Positions 29,030-38,300 of a stretch of DNA of 64,000 nt are shown here, in pieces. The notes under the pieces were generated by a model. That model saw only the letters and a program-made list of their open reading frames with translations, had not been told where the DNA came from and searched no databases. Position 1 is the stretch's first letter, and each line of letters opens with the position of its first letter. The translations under genes were made by a program, and so were the position numbers. Origin of the DNA: Pseudomonas sp. (GTDB taxonomy: Bacteria > Pseudomonadota > Gammaproteobacteria > Pseudomonadales > Pseudomonadaceae); assembly GCF_030683065.1 (NCBI RefSeq), contig NZ_JAUXMX010000014.1:33995-97994 (forward strand), read 5' to 3'.

Positions 29030-29111
29030 CGTAGGTGCGGGCCATGCCCGCGCTAGCAATCTGGCCGGCAATTTCGCGGCCATGGCGCTAGGCGTCTCCG
29101 CCACGCCTACG
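29030..29111. repeat. Imperfect palindromic repeat between aotP and argR
   Basis: CGTAGGTGCGGGCCATG at the left and CACGCCTACG at the right bracket GC-rich internal pairs (GGCCGGCAATTTCGCGGCC). It belongs to the GTAGG-ended palindromes common in Pseudomonas intergenic DNA. Confidence 0.5.
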
Positions 29112-29133
29112 ATCGTCTAACCGATGCATAGCA

Positions 29134-29898
29134 TTATTTAAGGCTACCAGAGAGGAACTGCTGGAGGCGTTCCGATTGTGGGTTGAGCAGCACTTCGCGC
29201 GGGTCGCCACGTTCCTCGACCACGCCCTTATGCAGAAATACCAGCTGGTTGGACACCTCACGGGCGAAACCCATTTCGTGGGTGACGACCACCATGGTCC
29301 GACCTTCCTGAGCCAGGTCTTGCATGACCTTTAGCACCTCGCCGACCAGCTCAGGGTCGAGGGCCGAGGTCGGTTCGTCGAACAGCATCACTTCCGGTTC
29401 CATGGCCAGGGCGCGGGCGATCGCCACGCGCTGCTGCTCGCCACCGGACATATGCGCCGGGTAGGCATCCTGGCGATGGGCCACGCCTACCTTGTTCAGG
29501 TAGTGCTCGGCTTTTTCCCGTGCTTCGGCCTTGGCGATACCGAGCACATGCACCGGTGCTTCCATGACGTTTTCCAGGGCGCTCATGTGCGACCAGAGGT
29601 TGAAGTGCTGGAACACCATGGACAGACGCGAGCGCATGCGCTGCAACTGCTTGGGGTCGGCGGCCTTGAGCGCGCCTTCCTTGTTGGCCACCAACTTCAG
29701 CTCTTCGCCGTTAAGCAGAATCTTGCCGCCATGGGGCTGTTCGAGCAGGTTGATGCAGCGCAGGAAGGTACTCTTGCCCGAGCCGCTGGAGCCGATAATG
29801 CTGATCACGTCGCCCGCCTTGGCCGCCAGGGACACGCCCTTGAGCACTTCGTGGCTGCCATAGCGCTTGTGCAGATCCTGAACTTCGAGTTTGTACAT
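29134..29898 (-). CDS. aotP: Arginine/ornithine ABC transporter, ATP-binding protein
   Basis: The 254-residue ATPase has Walker A GSSGSGKS at residues 36-43, signature MSGGEQQRVAIARAL, and Walker B VMLFDEPTSALD. It powers uptake of arginine and ornithine through AotQ and AotM, with AotJ as the binding protein. The start at 29898 (product begins YKLEVQDLHKRYGS) is the usual family start; an in-frame ATG at 29913 would add five residues. It follows aotO with about 20 bases between. Confidence 0.96.
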   Translation of the reverse strand: MYKLEVQDLHKRYGSHEVLKGVSLAAKAGDVISIIGSSGSGKSTFLRCINLLEQPHGGKILLNGEELKLVANKEGALKAADPKQLQRMRSRLSMVFQHFNLWSHMSALENVMEAPVHVLGIAKAEAREKAEHYLNKVGVAHRQDAYPAHMSGGEQQRVAIARALAMEPEVMLFDEPTSALDPELVGEVLKVMQDLAQEGRTMVVVTHEMGFAREVSNQLVFLHKGVVEERGDPREVLLNPQSERLQQFLSGSLK

Positions 29899-29916
29899 GG
29901 TTTCCACTCTCATGCA

Positions 29917-31029
29917 TCAGTCGCTGAGCAAGCGACCCTGGCGAATAGGGGTACGACCAGCAACCTTGGCCAACCATAGACCGGGCTGGGCAAAGCGCAT
30001 CCGTTCACGAACGTAGAGCACACCATCGACCGAGGCGCAGACGGTGCTATGGCGATCGCTCAGGGGATCGATCACCTCGAACAGCGGATCGCCGGCCTTG
30101 ACCCGCGCACCCACCGCTTGCAGAAAACTCACCACGCCGGCATGCGGCGCGTAGGCATATTCGGCACCCTCGAATGGCGTAGCCTCGCAGCAGTCGTCAG
30201 GTACAGCCGACCAATCGCCGGCAATCAGCCCCTGTTCGGCGAGAAACGCCAGAATACTCTCGGCACTAGCGGCTGCCTGCTCCTTGCCGGTATCGGCCAT
30301 GCCGCCCAGTTCGACCGTAGCGGCCAGGCACGCCAGCGGGATCGTCGCCGCAGGGAAATGCCGAGCCAAACGCAACCAGGGCAGCGAACAGGACTCGTCG
30401 AACGAACTGCCCCCGCCATCCTCGGTCACCAGCACCGCGCCGGCGTGCAGGCGGGCGGCCAAGGGACGCAATTGCGCCCACTGCTGAGGCAGCGTGTATA
30501 GATGCACCACCGCCTCGAAGTCGCAGTGCAGGTCCAGCACCACATCGGCATCGCAGGCGTGCTGGAGTAATAAGCGTTGCAAGGCCTGCAACTCGGAGGT
30601 TGGTGCCGGCAGCACCTCTAGCGCGGCCTGCATCGCCGCACGGATCAAGCGCACATTGGCCGGACCATCCTCGCCCAGACAGCCTTCGAGTGCCGGGGCG
30701 ATGACCTCGGCCAAGGCGAAGAAGTCACGGTTGAAATTCTTGCCGCTGGCGAACTCGAAGCGGCCCTGCTGGGTCGCCTGAAACAACTGCCCCAGGCCGA
30801 TCGGATTGGCCACGGGCACCAACTCGATAACGCCGGTCAGGCGGCCCTGGGCTTCGAGTTCGCGCAGGCGGCGCTTGAGCTCCACGGCGACGCGCATGCC
30901 AGGCATCTCATCGGCATGCAGGGATGCCTGGATATACGCTTTGCACGGGCCGCTGCCAAAACGGAACACACTCAACCGTCGTTCCGTACCCGGACAGCTC
31001 CAGGGCAATACATGATCAATCCGTTGCAT
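29917..31029 (-). CDS. aotO: Succinylglutamate desuccinylase/aspartoacylase-family protein AotO
   Basis: The 370-residue protein has the zinc peptidase-like motif HADE (His38, Glu41) in IQASLHADEMPG, the later LDLHCDF, and a C-terminal biotinyl-lipoyl-like beta region (VKAGDPLFEVIDPL). This is the aspartoacylase/AstE family. Its place in the aot operon is conserved, but its role is unsettled and it is not needed to build a standard ABC importer. AGGAGGC just ahead of 31029 fixes the start. Confidence 0.93.
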   Translation of the reverse strand: MQRIDHVLPWSCPGTERRLSVFRFGSGPCKAYIQASLHADEMPGMRVAVELKRRLRELEAQGRLTGVIELVPVANPIGLGQLFQATQQGRFEFASGKNFNRDFFALAEVIAPALEGCLGEDGPANVRLIRAAMQAALEVLPAPTSELQALQRLLLQHACDADVVLDLHCDFEAVVHLYTLPQQWAQLRPLAARLHAGAVLVTEDGGGSSFDESCSLPWLRLARHFPAATIPLACLAATVELGGMADTGKEQAAASAESILAFLAEQGLIAGDWSAVPDDCCEATPFEGAEYAYAPHAGVVSFLQAVGARVKAGDPLFEVIDPLSDRHSTVCASVDGVLYVRERMRFAQPGLWLAKVAGRTPIRQGRLLSD

Positions 31030-31039
31030 AGTTGCCTCC

Positions 31040-31738
31040 TCAGGCCTTGCGTGGCGCCAGATAGGCCAGCCAACGGCGCTCGGCATATTTGAACAGGCGC
31101 ACCAGGACGAAGGTCAGGCACAAGTAGAACAACCCTGCGGTGATAAACGCCTCGAACGGCAGATAATGCCGGGAACTGACGGTGCGGGCTGCACCGGTGA
31201 TGTCGATCAGAGTAACGATGGAGGCCAGCGACGTGGTGTGCAGCATCATGATCACCTCGTTACTGTACTGCGGCAGTGCCCGGCGCAATGCTGACGGCAG
31301 GAGAATGCGCCGGTACAGCTTGGCCCGCGACATACCCATGGCCTTGGCCGCCTCGATCTCGCCATGCGGAGTCGACTTGAGACTGCCGGCAAGGATTTCC
31401 GCGCTGTAGGCACTGGTGTTTATGCCGAATGCCAGACAGGCACAAAAGGTCGCACTGGAAAAATACGGCCAGAGAAAGCTCTCGCGCACCGCCTCGAACT
31501 GGGCCAGGCCGTAGTAGATCAGGAACAACTGCACCAGCATCGGCGTGCCGCGGATGACGTAGGTATAGAGCCAGGCCGGAAAGTTCAGCAGCGGCGACTT
31601 GGACACCCGCATCAGCCCCAGCGGAATCGCCAATGTCAGGCCCAATGCCAGGGAAATCAGGAGTAACTGTAACGTCACCAGTGCGCCACTGAAATACAGC
31701 GGCAGGTTTTCCCAGATCACGGTGTAGTCAAAAATCAT
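31040..31738 (-). CDS. aotM: Arginine/ornithine ABC transporter permease
   Basis: The 232-residue polar-amino-acid permease of the HisM type begins MIFDYTVIWENLPLYFSGAL. It has about five membrane helices and the EAA loop that contacts the ATPase (EIEAAKAMGMSRAKLYRRIL). It pairs with AotQ to form the inner-membrane channel for arginine and ornithine. It starts 16 bases after aotQ and ends 10 bases before aotO. Confidence 0.95.
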   Translation of the reverse strand: MIFDYTVIWENLPLYFSGALVTLQLLLISLALGLTLAIPLGLMRVSKSPLLNFPAWLYTYVIRGTPMLVQLFLIYYGLAQFEAVRESFLWPYFSSATFCACLAFGINTSAYSAEILAGSLKSTPHGEIEAAKAMGMSRAKLYRRILLPSALRRALPQYSNEVIMMLHTTSLASIVTLIDITGAARTVSSRHYLPFEAFITAGLFYLCLTFVLVRLFKYAERRWLAYLAPRKA

Positions 31739-31754
31739 GAAAGCGCTCCCCTGC

Positions 31755-32444
31755 TTACAAATCAGCGGCTTTAGTGCCGACCGAGTAGCGTTTTTCCACG
31801 TAGCGCAGCACCAGCAGAGATACGCTGGTCAGCACCAGATAGAGGGCGCCAACCGCCAGGTAAAAGGTGAACGGCTCGCGCGTGGCATCGGCCGCGCTTT
31901 TCGCCTTGAACATCATGTCCTGCAGCCCCACCACCGAAATCAACGCCGTGGCCTTGGTCAGCACCAACCAGTTGTTGGTGAAGCCCGGGATAGCGAAGCG
32001 GATCATCTGCGGCACCAGAATGCGCAAGAACACCTTGCTGCCACTCATGCCGTACGCCACGCCCGCCTCGCTCTGGCCTTTTGGAATGGCCATAAAGGCG
32101 CCGCGAAAGGTCTCCGACAGGTAGGCACCGAAGATGAAGCCCATGGTGAATACGCCGGCAATAAACGGATTAATATCGATGTATTCGTCATAACCCAGCA
32201 GCGGCGCAACCCGGTTCACCAGGTCCTGACCGCCATAGAAAATCAGCAGGATCAACACCAGATCGGGAATCCCGCGAATCACCGTGGCGTAGGTTTCGCC
32301 CAGAAGCGCTAGCCACCGGACCGATGACAAACGGCAGGCCGCGCCCATAAGGCCCAGGACAATCGCTACCGCCATGGACGTCAGCGCCAGAATCAGCGTT
32401 AGCCAGGCGCCCTCGAGAATGGTCGAGCCGTAGCCGTCAAGCAT
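31755..32444 (-). CDS. aotQ: Arginine/ornithine ABC transporter permease
   Basis: The 229-residue HisQ-type permease begins MLDGYGSTILEGAWLTLILA. It has about five helices and an EAA-type loop (GQSEAGVAYGMSGSKVFLRI). It heads the aotQMOP part of the operon. A hairpin with a T run lies between aotJ and this gene, so less message is expected here than for the binding protein. Confidence 0.95.
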   Translation of the reverse strand: MLDGYGSTILEGAWLTLILALTSMAVAIVLGLMGAACRLSSVRWLALLGETYATVIRGIPDLVLILLIFYGGQDLVNRVAPLLGYDEYIDINPFIAGVFTMGFIFGAYLSETFRGAFMAIPKGQSEAGVAYGMSGSKVFLRILVPQMIRFAIPGFTNNWLVLTKATALISVVGLQDMMFKAKSAADATREPFTFYLAVGALYLVLTSVSLLVLRYVEKRYSVGTKAADL

Positions 32445-32490
32445 GCTCTAGTACCTCATGCAGGCACCGAGCGGCGCCGAGGAACACAAC

Positions 32491-32532
32491 AAAAAAGTGG
32501 CACAAGGGCACTATCCACCTGCTTGTGCCACC
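32491..32532 (-). terminator. Attenuating hairpin between aotJ and aotQ
   Basis: On the minus strand GTGGCACAAG (complement of 32522-32531) pairs perfectly with CTTGTGCCAC (complement of 32497-32506), followed by TTTTTT. It lies 30 bases after the aotJ stop and 47 before the aotQ start. Such internal terminators favour excess binding protein over permease. Confidence 0.75.
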
Positions 32533-32561
32533 CTCACTGAGAAGCGACTTGCATGCAGAAA

Positions 32562-33341
32562 TCAGTCGCCGTAAACGTCAAAGTTGAAATACTTGTCCTG
32601 CACTTCCTGGTATTTGCCATTGGCACGGATACTGGCAATGGCTGCGGTGATTTTGTCAGCCAGCGCCGTGTCGCCCTTGCGCACGGCAATGCCGGCACCT
32701 TCGCCGAAGTACTTCTGCTCATTGAAATCGGGGCCAACCAAGGCAAAGGCCTTACCGGCATCGGTCTTGAGGAAGCCATCATCAATGTTCACTGAATCGG
32801 CGATGGTGGCGTCCAGGCGACCGGAGGTCAGGTCAAGAAAGATTTCATTCTGCGAGCTGTAACGCACCACTTCGACACCGGCTGGAGCGAACACATCGGT
32901 GGCATAACGGTCGTAAATCGAGGCGCGCTGTACGCCAACTTTCTTGCCCTTGAGATCGACCAACGGGTCGTTGAGCACGGTGCCAGCCTTCATCGCCAGC
33001 TTGGCCGGGGTGTGATAGTACTTCTTGGAGAAGTCAACGGACTTGAGGCGGTCCTCGGTGATGCTCAACGACGACAACACCGCATCGAACTTGCGTACTT
33101 TCAGCGCCGGAATCAGGCCATCGAACTCCTGCTCGATCCACTGGCACTTGACCTTCATTTCCTCGCACAGGGCGACGCCGATATCGTAGTCAAAGCCGGT
33201 AATGTTGCCTTCAGGAGTCTTGTAGGCGAACGGCGGGTATGCCGCTTCAATACCGATACGCAAAGGCTTGGCGTCTTCAGACATGACCAGCGGCGACAGT
33301 ACGGATAGCGCCAGTGCGCCGAGAAGTGCAATCTTCTTCAT
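32562..33341 (-). CDS. aotJ: Arginine/ornithine periplasmic binding protein
   Basis: The 259-residue periplasmic protein has a signal peptide (MKKIALLGALALSVLSPLVM, cut near residue 21) and the type-II solute-binding fold: EAAYPPFAYKTPEGNITGFD, LSSLSITEDRLKSVDFS, GKKVGVQRASIYDRYATD. It delivers arginine and ornithine to AotQM. AAGGAGT at 33348-33354 fixes the start. It is the first gene of the operon and lies downstream of candidate ArgR sites. Confidence 0.95.
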   Translation of the reverse strand: MKKIALLGALALSVLSPLVMSEDAKPLRIGIEAAYPPFAYKTPEGNITGFDYDIGVALCEEMKVKCQWIEQEFDGLIPALKVRKFDAVLSSLSITEDRLKSVDFSKKYYHTPAKLAMKAGTVLNDPLVDLKGKKVGVQRASIYDRYATDVFAPAGVEVVRYSSQNEIFLDLTSGRLDATIADSVNIDDGFLKTDAGKAFALVGPDFNEQKYFGEGAGIAVRKGDTALADKITAAIASIRANGKYQEVQDKYFNFDVYGD

Positions 33342-33803
33342 CTTGTGACTCCTTCTAATGGGAATGGATGCTGCTGGCAGTAATCTATGGGTGCAGATGC
33401 ATCCAGCCACGGATAAATTGTAGAGAACGTCGCCGTCTTTGCCGACTAACAGGCAGAGGCAAGCAGTTCCGGCTGGGTGAGCGGCATTCTAGCGACAGGT
33501 CGAATGTCGATATTTCTTCAATGCGACAAGTAATTACAAAAGCCCCGAGCGGGCACTGCGGACGTATTGACAGCCTCCGGCAGATATGCAGAGACAGAAT
33601 AGAGAGGTAACCGGTTAAACAAGCAATTAGCGCGCCTGACTTTGCAAAACCCTTATTTCAAGCGCCTGCTGGGTAATTCCAGGATTCAAAGCCCTCGCGA
33701 CCAGCACCGTATTGGAACGAAAGCGTTTCCATCAATCCCAGAAAAGTGCACGGCGTTACCGACCGGGTGACAGTGCCGAACCCGCCGGATCTTCCGCGAG
33801 CCC
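33342..33803 (-). promoter_or_regulatory. aotJ upstream region with candidate ArgR sites
   Basis: This gap carries no recognised gene. On the minus strand TGTCGC at 33528-33523, then 8 bases, then AA matches the TGTCGC-N8-AA half-site described for Pseudomonas ArgR. A second TGTCGC lies 31 bases further toward aotJ (33497-33492) without the AA. Both are about 150-190 bases ahead of the aotJ start. ArgR control of the operon is established in P. aeruginosa; the site call here is inference. Confidence 0.5.
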
Positions 33804-33845
33804 AAACAAAAACGCCCCGCCTCGGTTCGTGGCCGAGGCGGGGCG
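33804..33845 (-). terminator. Terminator after acs
   Basis: CGCCCCGCCTCGG pairs with CCGAGGCGGGGCG (33813-33825 and 33833-33845). On the minus strand the hairpin is followed by TTTTTGTTTG, a typical intrinsic terminator 18 bases past the acs stop. Confidence 0.9.
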
Positions 33846-33862
33846 CGGTTTGCCGGTGCCGG

Positions 33863-35818
33863 TTAGGCGACCTGCATGTCGCGATGAGTATCGATAAGGT
33901 GCTGCACCACGCCAGGATCGGCCAGCGTGGAGATATCGCCAAGTGCATCGTATTCGCCGGTCGCTATCTTGCGCAGGATGCGGCGCATGATCTTGCCCGA
34001 ACGAGTCTTAGGCAAACCCGGAGCCCACTGGATAACGTCTGGCGAGGCGATCGGACCGATCTCCTTGCGTACCCAGTTCTTCAATTCCTGACGCAACTGC
34101 TCGGACGCCTCGGTCCCGCCATTGAGGGTCACGTAGACGTAGATGCCCTGCCCCTTGATGTCGTGCGGCACACCAACCACTGCGGCTTCCGCCACTTTGG
34201 GGTGAGCAACCATGGCGCTTTCGATTTCAGCGGTACCCATGCGGTGACCGGAAACGTTCAGCACGTCGTCGACGCGGCCAGTGATCCAGAAGTAACCGTC
34301 TTCGTCGCGACGAGCACCGTCGCCAGTGAAATACATACCCTTGAAGGTCTTGAAATAAGTATCGACAAAGCGGTCGTGGTCGCCGTACAGGGTGCGCGAC
34401 TGACCCGGCCAGGAGTCAATGATCACCAGGTTGCCCTCGACGGCCCCTTCCAGCAGATTACCCATGTTATCCACCAGCGCTGGCTGCACGCCGAAGAACG
34501 GACGGGTTGCCGAGCCTGGCTTGAGTGCGGTCGCACCCGGCAGCGGGCTGATCATGATGCCGCCGGTTTCAGTCTGCCACCAGGTGTCGACGATTGGGCA
34601 GCGCTCCTGACCGACCGCTTTGTAATACCAGTTCCAGGCTTCCGGGTTGATCGGCTCGCCCACCGAACCAAGCAGACGCAAGCTGGAGCCATCGGCGCCC
34701 TTCATGGCAGCATCGCCCTGAGCCATCATCGCGCGGATCGCGGTCGGCGCGGTGTAGAGAATATTGACCTTGTGCTTGTCGACGATCTTGGCGACGCGGG
34801 TGATATCCGGGTAGTTGGGCACGCCCTCGAACAGCAAGGTGGTCGCACCGTTGGCCAGCGGGCCGTAAACGATGTAACTGTGACCGGTGACCCAACCGAC
34901 GTCGGCGGTGCACCAGTAGACATCACCTGGCTTGTAGTCGAACACTCGCTCGTGGGTCAGCGCGGCATACAACAGGTAGCCGGCAGTGGTGTGCTGCACA
35001 CCCTTGGGCTTACCGGTGGAGCCGGAGGTGTAGAGGATGAACAGCGCTTCTTCAGCGCCCATTTCTTTCGGCGCGCAAACGCTGCCGGCAACCGCCATCA
35101 GGTCTTCGTACCAGATGTCGCGGTGCGGGTGCCACTTGATATCGCCACCGGTGCGCTTGCACACGATGATCTTCTGCACGCTGGCAGTTTCCGGGTTAGC
35201 CAAGGCGTCGTCGACGTTGGCTTTGAGCGGTGTGCGCTTACCACCACGCAGGCCTTCGTCGGCGGTGATGACTACCTTGGACTGGCAGTCGATAATGCGT
35301 CCGGCCAGTGCTTCCGGGGAGAAGCCACCGAACACCACCGAGTGAATCGCACCGATGCGGGTGCATGCCAGCATCGCCACTACTGCTTCTGGAATCATCG
35401 GCATGTAGATGGTCACCACGTCGCCACGGTGCACATCCTGACCGCGCAGGGCGTTGGCTAGCTTGCACACCTGCTCATGCAGTTCACGGTAGGTGATGTT
35501 CTTGTGCTCGGACGGATCATCGCCTTCCCAGATGATCGCTACCTGATCGCCACGCTCTTCCAGGTGACGGTCCAGGCAGTTGTAGGAAACGTTGAGGGTG
35601 CCGTCGGCGAACCACTTGATATCGACGTGGTGATCGTCGAACGAGGTCTGCTTGACCTTGGTGAACGGTTTGATCCAGTCGAGACGTTGGGCCTGCTCAC
35701 GCCAGAAGCCGTCGGGGTTGATCACCGACTGCTGATACATGGCTTTGTAGGTGGCTTCGTCGGTAAGCGACTGAGCAGCCACCTCTGGGCGCACGGGATA
35801 GAGGGACGCAGCACTCAT
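33863..35818 (-). CDS. acs: Acetyl-CoA synthetase
   Basis: The 651-residue adenylate-forming enzyme makes acetyl-CoA from acetate, ATP and CoA. Landmarks are [20 protein letters not shown] (P-loop near 265), [28 protein letters not shown], and [11 protein letters not shown], whose Lys609 is the site of regulatory acetylation in well-studied Acs. The start begins [15 protein letters not shown]. It is a single gene with its own terminator and feeds acetate into central metabolism. Confidence 0.97.
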   Translation of the reverse strand: MSAASLYPVRPEVAAQSLTDEATYKAMYQQSVINPDGFWREQAQRLDWIKPFTKVKQTSFDDHHVDIKWFADGTLNVSYNCLDRHLEERGDQVAIIWEGDDPSEHKNITYRELHEQVCKLANALRGQDVHRGDVVTIYMPMIPEAVVAMLACTRIGAIHSVVFGGFSPEALAGRIIDCQSKVVITADEGLRGGKRTPLKANVDDALANPETASVQKIIVCKRTGGDIKWHPHRDIWYEDLMAVAGSVCAPKEMGAEEALFILYTSGSTGKPKGVQHTTAGYLLYAALTHERVFDYKPGDVYWCTADVGWVTGHSYIVYGPLANGATTLLFEGVPNYPDITRVAKIVDKHKVNILYTAPTAIRAMMAQGDAAMKGADGSSLRLLGSVGEPINPEAWNWYYKAVGQERCPIVDTWWQTETGGIMISPLPGATALKPGSATRPFFGVQPALVDNMGNLLEGAVEGNLVIIDSWPGQSRTLYGDHDRFVDTYFKTFKGMYFTGDGARRDEDGYFWITGRVDDVLNVSGHRMGTAEIESAMVAHPKVAEAAVVGVPHDIKGQGIYVYVTLNGGTEASEQLRQELKNWVRKEIGPIASPDVIQWAPGLPKTRSGKIMRRILRKIATGEYDALGDISTLADPGVVQHLIDTHRDMQVA

Positions 35819-36334
35819 TGGATAGACCTCGGTGGGTAGTTGTTTTTCTATGGGGCATTTTGTAACCAGACACCCCTACTTGGGCCATTCGACCATGGTA
35901 TTACCGCTCTACAACCATGGTCTTGCACTGCTGACAGCTCGCAAGGGCGGGTCAAGCAGCCTGCGCAACCGTGAAAATACCGGACGCCAGCAGGTGACGA
36001 CAGGCTACCAGCAGTAGACCCACCCTCAGTAAAGCAGTTGCACGTCCCACTGCTAGGCTCAGCGCAACGGCGGCCTTGCAGCTGATCGCAGTCAAGGGCT
36101 CGTCGAGTTGGATTACAGGCGAAAAAAAAGGCGACCTGGAGGCCGCCTACCCAAACATTCCGCGAGCGCAATGGAGAACCGCTTTCACAGGACCCGAACG
36201 CCGCCATTCTTGCCCCAACCCCGCCCGCAAACAATTGCACCAAGGTCGTAAGGCGGTCAGACGCCGCAAGCATGACTAAGCTGACAAGACCCCTCATGCT
36301 CACATTGCTCGCCATCAAGCGCACGGAACCACCG
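35819..36334. other. acs/deaminase intergenic region with an unassigned minus-strand terminator
   Basis: No gene is recognised here. At 36121-36148 the minus strand has AGGCGGCC, a TCCA loop, GGTCGCCT and eight T: a clean intrinsic terminator pointing toward acs with no annotated gene upstream on that strand. A short unidentified transcript from about 36150-36330 is possible. The acs promoter should lie between the terminator and 35819. Confidence 0.45.
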
Positions 36335-36889
36335 ATGAAAAGCCCGCACCTGACCTTGTTGGCGCACGCCCCGCACAGCCAAAAACCAGCGGACATCTGG
36401 GCGCGACTGTGCTGCGAACAGGCCCTGCTGGCACTGGAGCAGGGCTGCTATGCGGTAGGTGCGGTGCTGGTCAATGACGCTCAGGAGCTACTGTGCAGCG
36501 CCCGCAACGAGGTCTTTTCCAGCCATTACAACAGTGCCGGGCATGCCGAAATGCAGTTGCTCGACCAACTGGAAGCCCAGTACCCCGAGCAAGACCGCAG
36601 CGCCCTCACCCTCTACGTCAGCCTACAACCCTGCCTGATGTGCTACGGCCGCATTCTGCTCGCCGGCATCACTCGCGTGCGTTATCTGGCGCGCGACCAG
36701 CCGGGTGGCTTTGTCGCCCACCACCTTCCGCCGGCATGGGCGGAGCTGGCCGCGCGAACCTCGGTGCGCCAGGCGGATGTGAACGCCTACTGGATCAACC
36801 TGGCCGAGCAGGCGATCAACCAGTTGCAGGATCGTCAGGCATTGCGTGAGCGGGTGCTGACAGCCTGGCACGGAGGGCCCATCAACTGA
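36335..36889 (+). CDS. Nucleoside/tRNA-type (CMP/dCMP-fold) deaminase
   Basis: The 184-residue protein has the zinc-dependent deaminase signature: HAE at residues 70-72 (GHAEMQLLDQL) and PCLMC with Cys100 and Cys103. Glu72 would be the proton shuttle. Its similarity is to the tRNA-adenosine/guanine deaminase superfamily; the base or nucleoside acted on is not evident. The start is uncertain: ATG at 36335 leaves a sensible N-terminus, while in-frame starts at 36296 or further upstream lack a clear Shine-Dalgarno. It is divergent from acs. Confidence 0.75.
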   Translation: MKSPHLTLLAHAPHSQKPADIWARLCCEQALLALEQGCYAVGAVLVNDAQELLCSARNEVFSSHYNSAGHAEMQLLDQLEAQYPEQDRSALTLYVSLQPCLMCYGRILLAGITRVRYLARDQPGGFVAHHLPPAWAELAARTSVRQADVNAYWINLAEQAINQLQDRQALRERVLTAWHGGPIN

Positions 36890-37269
36890 GCAGTATGCGT
36901 CCCAGACCTGGGTCTAGCGCTTACAGATAGGCGGGCGTTGAGCGCAGAGGCAGTAAATCAGCGCCAGACCACTCAACGCCTCGATTGCAGGCGTCATATA
37001 AGGCATGTTTGTGGCGCCATGGGTAACGCATTGGCATGCCTTGTTCCAAGCTAATCAGCGACTCTGGCAAAACAGCTGGCTGCCGATTAGACTCGCCCCC
37101 GCAGGACGCGCCCCTACCTTTTGGATACATTGTCATGGACCGACTTCTGCCGTCATCCGCGCACCCGCAGATGCAGCGGCAATCCCGCCAATTCAATGCC
37201 TTGCCAATACCTCGACAGCCTAAAGGCCGCCGTTGGCTTTCCTGCGCCCATTTATCCAATGAGATCCTT
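36890..37269. other. Intergenic region before the lipoprotein operon
   Basis: The 380 bases hold no convincing gene. An open frame runs in phase from 37036 into the CsgG-like gene, but the added residues lack a signal peptide and a start signal. The lipoprotein operon promoter must lie here; I see no clear operator. Confidence 0.4.
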
Positions 37270-37938
37270 ATGCAAAAAATCATCTCGGCAAGCCTTGCAG
37301 GCTTGCTTGTAGTGCTCAGCGGTTGCGCCACTGAACAATCGCGCACTCTGGAAGTTGCCAAAGTCAGCACCGCCGGCAGTCACTACAGTGGTCCCCGCAG
37401 CCCGATTGCCGTCGGTAAGTTCGACAATCGCTCCAGCTATATGCGCGGCATCTTCAGTGACAATGTCGACCGCCTCGGCGGGCAAGCCAAAACGATCCTG
37501 ATCACTCACTTGCAGCAGTCGAACCGCTTCAATGTGCTCGACCGTGACAACCTGGCCGAACTGCAACAGGAGTCAGGCTTCTCCAAGCAAGTTCAGCAAG
37601 TACGCGGGGCAAACTTTGTTGTCACCGGTGACGTAACCGAGTTCGGCCGTAAAGAGGTGGGCGACCACCAACTGTTCGGCATTCTGGGCCGCGGCAAACA
37701 ACAGATTGCCTATGCCAAGGTCAATCTGAACATAGTCAACGTGCTGACATCCGAGGTGGTCTATTCCGCTCAAGGTGCTGGTGAGTACAGCCTCTCTAAC
37801 CGCGAGATCGTAGGTTTCGGCGGCACTGCGAGCTATGACTCAACGCTCAACGGCAAAGTCCTGGACCTGGCGGTTCGTGAAGCAGTGAACAACCTGGTCA
37901 ATGGCGTTGACAGTGGCGCCTGGCGTCCAGCCAAGTGA
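37270..37938 (+). CDS. CsgG-like outer-membrane lipoprotein
   Basis: The 222-residue protein has a lipoprotein signal peptide with lipobox LSGC (Cys near residue 19) and a CsgG/HfaB-type domain: IAVGKFDNRSSYMRGIFSDN, then TILITHLQQSNRFNVLDRDN and VTGDVTEFGRKEVG. CsgG forms the curli secretion pore, but no curli subunits or accessory csgEF genes are nearby, so secretion of curli is not implied. It is followed with 17-base spacing by two more lipoprotein genes, forming one operon of unknown role. Confidence 0.85.
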   Translation: MQKIISASLAGLLVVLSGCATEQSRTLEVAKVSTAGSHYSGPRSPIAVGKFDNRSSYMRGIFSDNVDRLGGQAKTILITHLQQSNRFNVLDRDNLAELQQESGFSKQVQQVRGANFVVTGDVTEFGRKEVGDHQLFGILGRGKQQIAYAKVNLNIVNVLTSEVVYSAQGAGEYSLSNREIVGFGGTASYDSTLNGKVLDLAVREAVNNLVNGVDSGAWRPAK

Positions 37939-37955
37939 GCCCGGAGAAATCAGCC

Positions 37956-38300
37956 ATGAGCGCTCGCCTCCTCCTCGCCCTGGTCACCACAGCCACGCTG
38001 GGTGGCTGTGTGACTCAACCACAAACGCTCTACTACTGGGATGGCTACCAGCAACAGGTTTACCAGCGCTTTGACAATACCAGCGGCACCGAGGAGCAAA
38101 TTGCTGCTCTTGAGGCGAGCCTGCAAAAGGCCCGCGCGGCGGATCGTGCGCTGCCACCCGGGTTCCATGCGCATCTCGGCATGTTGTATGCGGACATCGG
38201 CAGAGCCGATCAGGTTCGCCAACAATTCGAAACAGAAAAAACGCTGTTCCCCGAGTCCGCGCCGTACATGGACTTCCTCATGCGTAAATTTGAAAAGTGA
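37956..38300 (+). CDS. DUF4810-like small lipoprotein
   Basis: The 114-residue lipoprotein has a signal peptide with lipobox TLGGC, then YYWDGYQQQVYQRFDN, typical of the DUF4810 family. A helical TPR-like stretch follows (ALPPGFHAHLGMLYADIGRA). GGAGA lies before ATG 37956, and its stop overlaps the next start (ATG within TGATG). Function is unknown. Its constant partnership with CsgG-like and DUF799-like lipoproteins suggests one outer-membrane assembly. Confidence 0.85.
   Translation: MSARLLLALVTTATLGGCVTQPQTLYYWDGYQQQVYQRFDNTSGTEEQIAALEASLQKARAADRALPPGFHAHLGMLYADIGRADQVRQQFETEKTLFPESAPYMDFLMRKFEK

Noticed and set aside
33746..35461. 571-codon open frame on the plus strand
   Set aside because: It is antisense to acs, whose frame shows full family motifs. 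Long antisense frames are a by-product of GC-rich codon use.
37036..37269. Upstream extension of the CsgG-like lipoprotein
   Set aside because: It would bury the lipoprotein signal peptide, which must be at the N-terminus.
36921..37370. 149-codon minus-strand frame
   Set aside because: It overlaps the lipoprotein gene start, has no recognisable motif and reads like random sequence.
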